Source: an uncultured Halomicronema sp. (GTDB lineage Bacteria; Cyanobacteriota; Cyanobacteriia; Phormidesmidales; Phormidesmidaceae). From it: 5,271 nucleotides of DNA. The notes under the pieces were generated by a model. That model made no database searches and had not been told where the DNA came from. It saw only the letters and a list, made by a program, of their open reading frames with translations. A program made the translations under genes and the position numbers. This document shows, piece by piece, positions 1 to 4,268 of this stretch; the stretch's first letter is position 1; the number at the start of each line of letters is the position of its first letter. The stretch lies in assembly GCA_937897665.1 (NCBI GenBank), contig CALCPB010000251.1, positions 1-5,271 of the forward strand, in the 5' to 3' direction.

Positions 1-95
1 GGTCGTCGTTGGGGGAATGGTTGTGACGGTTAGAAACTGAGAGCTAGCCCCTAGAACGTCTGGTTAGCGATCTCTGGCGCGACTCAATAGGCGGC
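1..95. other. Region downstream of hfq, no gene seen
   Basis: This stretch lies beyond the stop codon of the minus-strand hfq-like gene and reaches the window edge. I see no open frame with a recognisable product and no convincing intrinsic terminator for hfq: short self-complementary words such as GCTAGC occur, but no GC-rich stem followed by a T-run in the minus direction. It may be an intergenic spacer whose flanking gene lies outside the window. Confidence 0.5.
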
Positions 96-305
96 CTAAA
101 CCCCTTTGATGTAAGCCAGAGCCGAGCGCCACACGACGATAGAGTCACCCTCGACATCCAGACAAACGCACTGCGGATCTTGCCAGGAAAGTGAGCCCGT
201 AACCGTATCGCCCGTGACGAGCTTAACTTCTACGGTGCGTTTTTCGCGCAAATAGGTTTGTAGCAATCGAGTGCTAGGTAGTCCGGTTTCGAGTTCTAGT
301 GACAT
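96..305 (-). CDS. hfq: Cyanobacterial Hfq-like Sm-fold protein
   Basis: A 69-residue protein with the layout of the short cyanobacterial Hfq family. A helix-forming N-terminus contains GLPSTR (residues 8-13), followed by an Sm1-like strand block VEVKLVTGD..TGSLSWQD (residues 25-43) and a short Sm2-like end, SALAYIKGV (61-69). The GLPS, TGD and WQD signatures match what I recall of Synechocystis Ssr3341. The canonical enterobacterial Hfq C-terminal extension is absent, as is usual for this family. In Synechocystis, Hfq acts mainly through the type IV pilus ATPase PilB1 and affects motility and competence; its RNA binding is weak or debated. Whether that holds here is inference. The ATG is the first start in the frame and gives the usual length. 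No Shine-Dalgarno is visible upstream; a hairpin sits just before the ATG instead. The gene is divergent from dapF, a neighbourhood I recall as recurrent in cyanobacteria. The stop codon is TAG. Confidence 0.9.
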   Translation of the reverse strand: MSLELETGLPSTRLLQTYLREKRTVEVKLVTGDTVTGSLSWQDPQCVCLDVEGDSIVVWRSALAYIKGV

Positions 306-310
306 GGCTG

Positions 311-331
311 CAAACCGGTTTTGACGGTTTG
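311..331 (-). promoter_or_regulatory. Hairpin in hfq leader next to start codon
   Basis: CAAACCG (311-317) and CGGTTTG (325-331) form a perfect 7-bp stem around a 7-nt loop. In the hfq transcript the stem ends 5 nt before the AUG (303-305), in the place where a Shine-Dalgarno would normally sit. The arm also contains the 10-bp palindrome AAACCGGTTT (312-321). It may limit ribosome access or serve as a binding site in the leader; that role is inference. Confidence 0.4.
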
Positions 332-440
332 TGAACGACTCATACTGGCCTTAAGGTTACCCGTTTTTCAAGAATTAGATCGCGCACACCAGGGGAAAGT
401 TCTAGGATAATAGCGGTCTGTATCGGGGCGTTGTTGGCGG

Positions 441-456
441 TGGTCGGCCTCGACCA
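441..456 (+). promoter_or_regulatory. Stable hairpin in the dapF leader region
   Basis: TGGTCG (441-446) and CGACCA (451-456) form a perfect 6-bp, mostly GC stem with a GCCT tetraloop, about 50 nt upstream of the dapF ATG. No T-run follows it, so it is not an intrinsic terminator. It could be a leader structure if transcription starts upstream (for instance near the GATAAT box at 406-411). No known riboswitch was recognised. Confidence 0.3.
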
Positions 457-491
457 GTGGCTGACAGTCTCACCCGAAACGGCAGCTCGTT

Positions 492-500
492 GAGGAAAGG
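492..500 (+). promoter_or_regulatory. Shine-Dalgarno of dapF
   Basis: The purine-rich GAGGAAAGG ends 5 nt before the dapF ATG at 506; the GAGG part is 10 nt from the ATG. It is the clearest ribosome binding site in the window and fixes the dapF start at 506. Confidence 0.7.
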
Positions 501-505
501 TAAAA

Positions 506-1363
506 ATGGCGATTGCATTTAGCAAGTATCACGGGTTAGGCAACGATTTTGTCTTAGTAGACAATCGGCATCAAGCTGGCCTGATGCTGACGGCAGAGCA
601 GGCAGTGAAATGGTGTGATCGCAATTTTGGCATTGGGGCCGATGGCGTCATTTTTGCCTTGCCGGGGCCAGCGGGCACCGATTACGCCATGCGCATTCTC
701 AACTCAGATGGCTCTGAACCTGAGATGTGTGGCAACGGCATTCGCTGCCTGGCGCAATTTATTGCCGAGTTAGAAACCCAAGATGGTCAGGTCGTCACTG
801 CGCCTAAGGCCTACGCCATTCACACCCTAGCGGGGACGATTACTCCGAAGCTGCAGCCCGACGGGCAGGTGACCGTCGATATGGGAGAACCGATTTTGCT
901 GGCCGGTGAGATTCCGACCACGCTGGCGGCAGTGGATCAGCGAGTGGTCAATCAACCGCTGGATGTGGCTGGTCAAAGTTGGGCTGTAACTTGCGTCAGC
1001 ATGGGCAACCCTCACTGCATTACCTTTGTGAGTGATGTGGCGGCGATCGCGCTGGCTCAGCTCGGGCCGCAGTTTGAGCACCACCCGGTCTTTCCGCAGC
1101 GCATCAATACCGAGTTTATTGAAGTGATCAGCCGTGATTATCTCAAAATGCGCGTTTGGGAGCGCGGGGCAGGCGCGACCTTGGCCTGTGGTACCGGGGC
1201 CTGTGCGGCTTTAGTCGCCGGTGTGCTGACGGAAAATTGCGATCGCGCCGCCACCGTCGAGCTGCCAGGGGGACCTTTGCGCATTGAGTGGTCGGCCAGC
1301 GACAATCGGGTTTATATGACTGGGCCAGCGGCCAAGGTGTTTGCTGGAACCATGGCAGAATAG
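506..1363 (+). CDS. dapF: Diaminopimelate epimerase
   Basis: A 285-residue cytosolic enzyme that converts L,L-diaminopimelate to meso-diaminopimelate, the last step before DapD-independent or DapL-type lysine synthesis splits toward lysine and peptidoglycan. The cofactor-free mechanism uses two cysteines. Both are visible: Cys75 in [12 protein letters not shown] (residues 70-81) and Cys228 in the second signature [11 protein letters not shown] (224-234). Other family hallmarks are the N-terminal YHGLGNDF (8-15), GADGV (44-48), GNPHC (167-171, with His170) and WERG (218-221, with Glu219). The two similar halves, each carrying one catalytic Cys, are as expected for the pseudo-symmetric DapF fold. 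Length is normal for cyanobacterial DapF and no catalytic residue is missing. The start is supported by a strong Shine-Dalgarno. HIP1 octamers occur at 1043-1050 and 1239-1246. It is transcribed away from hfq and followed by a long structured spacer, so it is probably monocistronic. Confidence 0.97.
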   Translation: MAIAFSKYHGLGNDFVLVDNRHQAGLMLTAEQAVKWCDRNFGIGADGVIFALPGPAGTDYAMRILNSDGSEPEMCGNGIRCLAQFIAELETQDGQVVTAPKAYAIHTLAGTITPKLQPDGQVTVDMGEPILLAGEIPTTLAAVDQRVVNQPLDVAGQSWAVTCVSMGNPHCITFVSDVAAIALAQLGPQFEHHPVFPQRINTEFIEVISRDYLKMRVWERGAGATLACGTGACAALVAGVLTENCDRAATVELPGGPLRIEWSASDNRVYMTGPAAKVFAGTMAE

Positions 1364-1391
1364 TCGCCACTGAATTTTCGGCCTGAAGCAC

Positions 1392-1449
1392 CCGGTTTCT
1401 ATGAAAAACTTGTCACACACCGTTGACCTGTTTTTAGAAACCGGTTTCT
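1392..1449. repeat. Extended inverted repeat with AGAAACCGGTTTCT core
   Basis: CCGGTTTCT (1392-1400) is perfectly complementary to AGAAACCGG (1436-1444). After a 3-nt bulge (ATG, 1401-1403) the stem continues with AAAAAC (1404-1409) against GTTTTT (1430-1435), and an inner GTCA/TGAC pair (1412-1415, 1424-1427) can close the loop. The right arm is itself part of a perfect 14-bp palindrome, AGAAACCGGTTTCT (1436-1449), so CCGGTTTCT is present twice as a direct repeat. Two mutually exclusive folds are therefore possible. Similar GAAACC(C)GGTTTC palindromes are, from memory, common interspersed repeats in filamentous cyanobacteria; I could not check that. No T-run follows, so it is not a standard terminator. 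Confidence 0.6.
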
Positions 1450-1479
1450 TGGACATGTTATTGCGTGACATACTCCAAG
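1448..1479 (+). repeat. Hairpin following the dapF-surE inverted repeat
   Basis: CTTGGA (1448-1453) pairs with TCCAAG (1474-1479), and inside it ATGT (1455-1458) pairs with ACAT (1468-1471), leaving a 9-nt loop and a small asymmetric internal loop. It directly abuts the preceding palindrome. No T-run follows. Its role is unknown; it may be part of a structured dapF 3' end. Confidence 0.35.
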
Positions 1480-1499
1480 CCTTTCCCTACCAATCTGTT

Positions 1500-1563
1500 T
1501 TGCCACGGGTTTGTTTAGCTACTGGAACAAACAGCTACGATGGGAGACCGTCGTTTATTTTTT
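1500..1563 (+). ncRNA. Possible small RNA ending at an intrinsic terminator
   Basis: A candidate only. If the weak promoter GTGACA (1465-1470) with a TACCAA-like -10 (1488-1493) is used, transcription would start near 1500 and stop at the terminator, giving an RNA of roughly 60 nt with a 5' stem (GTTTGTT 1509-1515 with AACAAAC 1526-1532) followed by the terminator hairpin. That is the size and shape of several cyanobacterial sRNAs, but the conserved Yfr1 CUCCUCACAC motif is absent and I recognise no known family. The simpler reading is that the terminator merely ends the dapF transcript about 175 nt after its stop codon. Confidence 0.25.
1537..1563 (+). terminator. Intrinsic terminator between dapF and surE
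   Basis: ACGATGG (1537-1543) pairs with CCGTCGT (1548-1554) over 7 bp (one T-G wobble), capped by a GAGA tetraloop of the GNRA type and followed by a T-rich tract TTATTTTTT (1555-1563). This is the best Rho-independent terminator in the window. It would end transcripts from dapF, or a short RNA from the spacer, before surE. Confidence 0.7.
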
Positions 1564-1571
1564 GATGGCGT

Positions 1572-1595
1572 AAAACTCAGTTCTTCGAGTTTTTA
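1572..1595 (+). terminator. Weak second terminator-like hairpin
   Basis: AAAACTC (1572-1578) and GAGTTTT (1587-1593) form a 7-bp stem around an 8-nt loop, with only two GC pairs and a 5-T run (1590-1594) mostly inside the stem. It lies 8 bp after the main terminator and may act as a backup or as an element of the surE upstream region. The evidence is weak. Confidence 0.3.
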
Positions 1596-1661
1596 TCCCA
1601 GCGACCATTAGCTAGCCCTCGGGCTGTAACCCTGCGTCTGTATTTTCCTCAACGGGTGTCC

Positions 1662-2345
1662 ATGACTTTAGTTCTCACCAACGACGATGGTATTGATGCT
1701 CCGGGCATTCGGGCGCTGCAGGCGGCTCTCCCTGGTCAACCCACTGCCATCGTGGCCCCCGATCGCCCCTTGTCAGGCTGTAGTCATCAGCTCAATCGCG
1801 GCGGCGCGATCGCCCTAGACCGACGTCACGAGCGCGAACATGCGATCGCGGGGACGCCTGCCGACTGCACACGAGTGGCGGTGAGTTACCTGTATCCAGA
1901 GGCCACTTGGGTGCTGTCTGGCATTAACGCTGGGGGTAATCTGGGGGCTGATATGTATGTGTCGGGTACCGTGGCGGCAGTGCGCGAGGCGACTCTGTTG
2001 CGTGTGCCGGGAATTGCGATTTCCCACTACATTCACAACCGCCGCCCGATCGATTGGGCCGTGGCCACCCGGCTAGCTCGTCACGTGCTGGCAAAGCTGA
2101 TGGCCCACCCGCTGCCGCCAGGCCAGTTTTGGAATGTGAATTTGCCTCATCTGCAAGCCGACGACGCGGTGCCGGCTCTAGTGGAATGTCCGCCCTGCAC
2201 TCAGCCATTGCCCACTGAGTTCAAAATTGAAGACAACCAGTTTTATTACAGTGGCAAGTACAGCGATCGCCGTCGTGATCCCGGTGCTGACGTTGATGTT
2301 TGCTTGTCAGGCAACATCAGCCTGTGCAAAATTCGACTGTGGTGA
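1662..2345 (+). CDS. surE: 5'/3'-nucleotidase SurE
   Basis: A 227-residue member of the SurE survival-protein family: metal-dependent phosphatases that remove phosphate from nucleoside monophosphates, and in some species from short polyphosphate. The N-terminal metal site is clear, TNDDGIDAPGI (residues 6-16, ligands Asp8 and Asp9). PDRPLSGCSH (33-42) supplies the Ser ligand region, and SGINAGGNLG (86-95) contains the expected Asn ligand (Asn89). GTPADCT (64-70) and YVSGTVAAVREA (99-110) are further family signatures. The C-terminal part, YYSGKYSDRRRDPGADVDVC (195-214), is of the cyanobacterial type; the protein is somewhat shorter than E. coli SurE (253) but appears complete. I chose ATG 1662; an in-frame GTG at 1656 would add two residues. 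Neither has a clear Shine-Dalgarno. HIP1 octamers lie at 1806, 1842 and 2263. A terminator upstream suggests its own promoter. Confidence 0.95.
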   Translation: MTLVLTNDDGIDAPGIRALQAALPGQPTAIVAPDRPLSGCSHQLNRGGAIALDRRHEREHAIAGTPADCTRVAVSYLYPEATWVLSGINAGGNLGADMYVSGTVAAVREATLLRVPGIAISHYIHNRRPIDWAVATRLARHVLAKLMAHPLPPGQFWNVNLPHLQADDAVPALVECPPCTQPLPTEFKIEDNQFYYSGKYSDRRRDPGADVDVCLSGNISLCKIRLW

Positions 2346-2366
2346 TCAAAATTCGATGATGGGGAT
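2327..2366 (+). repeat. 20-bp imperfect tandem duplication at the surE stop
   Basis: CAAAATTCGA occurs at 2327-2336 and again at 2347-2356. Comparing the whole 20-bp units (2327-2346 and 2347-2366), 16 of 20 bases match. The first unit encodes the last SurE residues (KIRLW) and the stop codon; the second is in the spacer. It looks like a small slippage duplication at the gene end, which leaves SurE intact because the TGA lies in the first unit. Confidence 0.6.
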
Positions 2367-2465
2367 AAAAAGGCGATCAGGTCGTTCGGCCAGACGACGC
2401 ACTATCATAGTGAAACTGTTTGAGCCTGGAGACTACTCTGACTGTCCTCAGTTCAAGCGCATTTG
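2346..2465. other. Spacer between surE and the permease operon
   Basis: This 120-bp spacer holds the second unit of the tandem duplication, a hairpin of GTCGT (2381-2385) and ACGAC (2394-2398) with no T-run, and a perfect dyad at 2400-2412. A plus-strand frame open from 2227 to 2466 crosses it but starts inside surE in another frame and has no recognisable family, so it is not called. The spacing is long enough for an operon promoter, though read-through from surE is not excluded. Confidence 0.45.
2400..2412. promoter_or_regulatory. Operator-like dyad over a possible -10 box
   Basis: CACTATCATAGTG is a perfect 6-bp inverted repeat around one central base. It contains TATCAT (2403-2408), which matches the sigma-70 -10 consensus at five of six bases; no good -35 lies 16-18 bp upstream. 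A start point around 2415 would give a leader of about 50 nt before the permease ATG. A repressor site overlapping the promoter is plausible, but the regulator is unknown and the sequence is not a match I recognise for SmtB, Fur or Zur boxes. Confidence 0.35.
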
Positions 2466-3518
2466 ATGCTTTCACTGTTTGCTCTGGCTGGGGCGATGTC
2501 TCAATTTAACCAAGGCCTGACGCTATTTCTGAGCTTGCTCGTCGAAGCTACGCCATTTTTGTTGTTGGGTGTGGCTTTTTCGAGTCTGTTGGCGATCTTG
2601 GTCGATGAGCGCAAGCTGGTGGCCTTGACGCCTAAAAATCCGGTGTTAGCCGCCATTGCTGGGAGCCTGTTTGGCTGTTTGTTTCCCGTCTGTGAATGCG
2701 GCAACGTGCCGGTGGCGCGGCGCTTGCTGATGCAGGGCGCGCCCTCAGCGCTGGCTATTGGCTTTTTGCTGGCGGCCCCAACGGTTAACCCCATTGTGTT
2801 TTGGGCCACTTGGGTGGCCTTTCGCGACCAGCCCTCCATGGTGTTTTGGCGCGTCGGGCTGACGATTTTGATTTCGGTGATTATCGCCTGTGTCTTTAGC
2901 GTGCAGAAAGACTTGCGCCCCTTTTTGCAACCGGCGATCGCCCGGCAACTGCTGCCCCCCGAGCCCGAACCGACGCTAGCGACCGCGACCAGCGACAGTC
3001 CGCTGTTGACACGGGGTACCTATCTGCTGCAATCGACAGGCACAGTGAAGCTCGACCAGCCCTTGGTCAGCACGCTGGATACGGCAGTTTTGCCAAGCGC
3101 TACCTGGACGGTGAAGGCTCAGGCGGTGTTAGAGATGATGCTGCAAGAATTTCGCGAGCTCGGAGCCGTGTTGGTCATGGGCAGCGCGATCGCGGCGACG
3201 GTGCAGGTGGCGATTCCCCGCGAGTGGATTTTGGCGCTGGGCCAAGGCCCCATTACCTCAATCTTGGCGATGATGCTGTTGGCTTGGGTGGTCTCGATCT
3301 GCTCGACGGTAGACTCGTTTTTTGCTCTGTCCTTCGCCTCCATTTTTACCAGTGGCTCCATCCTGGCCTTTTTAGTCTTTGGCCCGATGATTGACCTCAA
3401 AAATATTTCACTGCTCCTAACGACCTTTAAGAGTCGGGCGGTGATTTATTTATTTGTGCTGGCCGCCCAGCTGACCTTTGTGTTTACGTTAGCCGTTAAC
3501 CTTTACACCAGCTGGTAG
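2466..3518 (+). CDS. PF03773-type permease (YcgR/ArsP_1-like)
   Basis: A 350-residue polytopic inner-membrane protein of the predicted-permease family COG0701/PF03773. Hydrophobic segments lie at about residues 16-45, 57-75, 95-117, 127-147, 229-250, 262-295, 296-318 and 325-346. Family hallmarks are FPVCECGNVPVARRL (73-87), with the CxC pair Cys76/Cys78; FLLAAPTVNPIVF (100-112) in the first half; and SICSTVDSFFALSF (277-290) plus FGPMIDLKN (305-313) in the second, giving the usual two-halved layout. Between them is a hydrophilic, Pro/Thr/Ser-rich linker (about 148-218). Some relatives (ArsP) export organoarsenicals; the substrate of the YcgR branch is unsettled, so no substrate is assigned. 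I chose ATG 2466; TTG 2463 (one residue more) and ATG 2496 (ten fewer) are alternatives, none with a convincing Shine-Dalgarno. The next gene begins 9 bp downstream and is the standard partner, which strengthens the call. Confidence 0.88.
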   Translation: MLSLFALAGAMSQFNQGLTLFLSLLVEATPFLLLGVAFSSLLAILVDERKLVALTPKNPVLAAIAGSLFGCLFPVCECGNVPVARRLLMQGAPSALAIGFLLAAPTVNPIVFWATWVAFRDQPSMVFWRVGLTILISVIIACVFSVQKDLRPFLQPAIARQLLPPEPEPTLATATSDSPLLTRGTYLLQSTGTVKLDQPLVSTLDTAVLPSATWTVKAQAVLEMMLQEFRELGAVLVMGSAIAATVQVAIPREWILALGQGPITSILAMMLLAWVVSICSTVDSFFALSFASIFTSGSILAFLVFGPMIDLKNISLLLTTFKSRAVIYLFVLAAQLTFVFTLAVNLYTSW

Positions 3519-3527
3519 CGCTCTGAG

Positions 3528-4268
3528 ATGAAACGGACCTTTCCCTGGCCCATTGCTTTAGATGCCCTAGCCCTGCTGCTATGGGGGCTGATGATTTTGC
3601 GGTATTGGTGGACGGGCCGTCTCGCGGTGCTGCTGCATCCCGATTATCACTGGTTGGCGATTGGTGCCGGTTGGTTGCTCTTGCTGATGGCCCTGTGGCG
3701 CGGCGCGGCCCTGCTATGGTCGCCTAAAAGCCTCAATACTCCTCATATTGCGCTGCTGCCGCGACGGTGGAGCTTAGCCGTGCTGCTGGCTGTGGCCGCT
3801 TTTGGCATTATTTATATTCCTCGCCCGTTTACCAGCGATACGGCCCTAGCGCGGGGGATTGCGGAGCCAGTGGCGCTGACGCGATCGCAGCCCCGACGAT
3901 TTGCTCGCAACACCCCGCCCGAAGAGCGTTCCCTGATTGACTGGATCCGCCTGCTCAACGTTTATCCGGAGCCCGATGCCTACACCGATGAGCCGGTCAA
4001 CATTACTGGGTTTGTCATTCATCCGCCCAACTGGCCTGACGATTATCTGCTGGCGGCGCGGTTTGTGCTGACCTGCTGTGCTGCCGATGCCTATCCGGTC
4101 GGGTTGCCGGTGCAGCTGTCGGGCGATCGCGAGGAGTTTGCTCCCGACAGTTGGGTGAACATCACTGGCACCATGATGACCGACACTGTCGATGGCCAGC
4201 GCCGATTGGTGATTCAGCCGCAGGACGTTTCGCCGGTGCCGGAGCCGAAGAATCCCTATGAGTTTTAA
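3528..4268 (+). CDS. TIGR03943/YcgQ-type permease partner protein
   Basis: A 246-residue membrane protein of the TIGR03943 (DUF1980, COG3689) family, which typically sits beside a PF03773 permease and is thought to be its second component. Three hydrophobic segments (about residues 8-27, 41-59 and 79-97) precede a soluble C-terminal domain. The domain contains VNITGFVIHPP (157-167) and the family motif RFVLTCCAADAYPVGLPV (178-195), with adjacent Cys183-Cys184 and Asp187. The later strands, SWVNITGTM (208-216) and RRLVIQPQDV (225-234), resemble an OB-like beta barrel. With the third segment placing it outside, the CC motif would face the periplasm; this topology is inferred. The Cys pair suggests metal or thiol chemistry, which is inference. 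The ATG at 3528 follows the permease stop by 9 bp with only GAG directly before it, so translation may be coupled to the permease. HIP1 sites occur at 3881 and 4123. Confidence 0.87.
   Translation: MKRTFPWPIALDALALLLWGLMILRYWWTGRLAVLLHPDYHWLAIGAGWLLLLMALWRGAALLWSPKSLNTPHIALLPRRWSLAVLLAVAAFGIIYIPRPFTSDTALARGIAEPVALTRSQPRRFARNTPPEERSLIDWIRLLNVYPEPDAYTDEPVNITGFVIHPPNWPDDYLLAARFVLTCCAADAYPVGLPVQLSGDREEFAPDSWVNITGTMMTDTVDGQRRLVIQPQDVSPVPEPKNPYEF

Larger units (their letters stand above)
306..505. other. Divergent intergenic region hfq/dapF
   Basis: This 200-bp spacer must hold the promoters of both divergent genes. On the plus strand, GATAAT at 406-411 (after TCTAG) matches the -10 consensus at five of six bases but has only a poor -35 match 17 bp upstream, so a dapF promoter here is tentative. 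On the minus strand, TTGAAA (plus positions 366-371) resembles a -35, but no good -10 lies at the right distance; the best candidate is around 341-347. An 8-bp palindrome CCTTAAGG lies at 349-356. A minus-strand frame open from about 525 to 340 overlaps the dapF start, has no ribosome binding site and resembles nothing known to me, so it is not called as a gene. Confidence 0.45.
1364..1661. other. Structured 298-bp spacer between dapF and surE
   Basis: There is no protein gene here; open frames on the minus strand that enter it (reaching 1391 and 1471) lie mostly antisense to dapF and are not credible. The spacer is dense in secondary structure: an inverted repeat at 1392-1449, a hairpin at 1448-1479, overlapping complementary blocks at 1509-1537, an intrinsic terminator at 1537-1563, a weaker AT-rich hairpin at 1572-1595 and a small AGCCC/GGGCT hairpin at 1614-1625. 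A GTGACA box (1465-1470) followed 17 bp later by TACCAA is a weak promoter candidate for a short transcript ending at the terminator. TATTTT at 1641-1646 with TG one base upstream is a possible extended -10 for surE. Confidence 0.5.

Noticed and set aside
321..346. TTGACG followed by CATACT as a plus-strand promoter
   Set aside because: The spacing is only 14 bp and the TTGACG lies within the hfq leader hairpin; the geometry does not fit a sigma-70 promoter.
340..525. Minus-strand open frame of 61 codons in the hfq-dapF spacer
   Set aside because: It overlaps the well-supported dapF start, has no ribosome binding site, resembles no family I know, and fills what must be promoter DNA.
1143..1471. 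Minus-strand open frames of 82 and 86 codons over the dapF 3' end
   Set aside because: They overlap each other in different frames, are antisense to conserved dapF motifs, and have Arg/Pro-rich shadow composition.
1500..1563. Identity with Yfr1 or another named cyanobacterial sRNA
   Set aside because: The conserved CUCCUCACAC motif of Yfr1 is absent and no other family motif is recognised, so no name was given.
2227..2466. Plus-strand open frame of 79 codons ending at the permease start
   Set aside because: It begins inside surE in a different frame where SurE homology continues to its own stop, and its protein has no coherent domain pattern. Its overlap with the permease start is coincidental.
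2501..3400. Several minus-strand open frames opposite the permease gene
   Set aside because: They are antisense to conserved permease motifs and give low-complexity products without any family signature.
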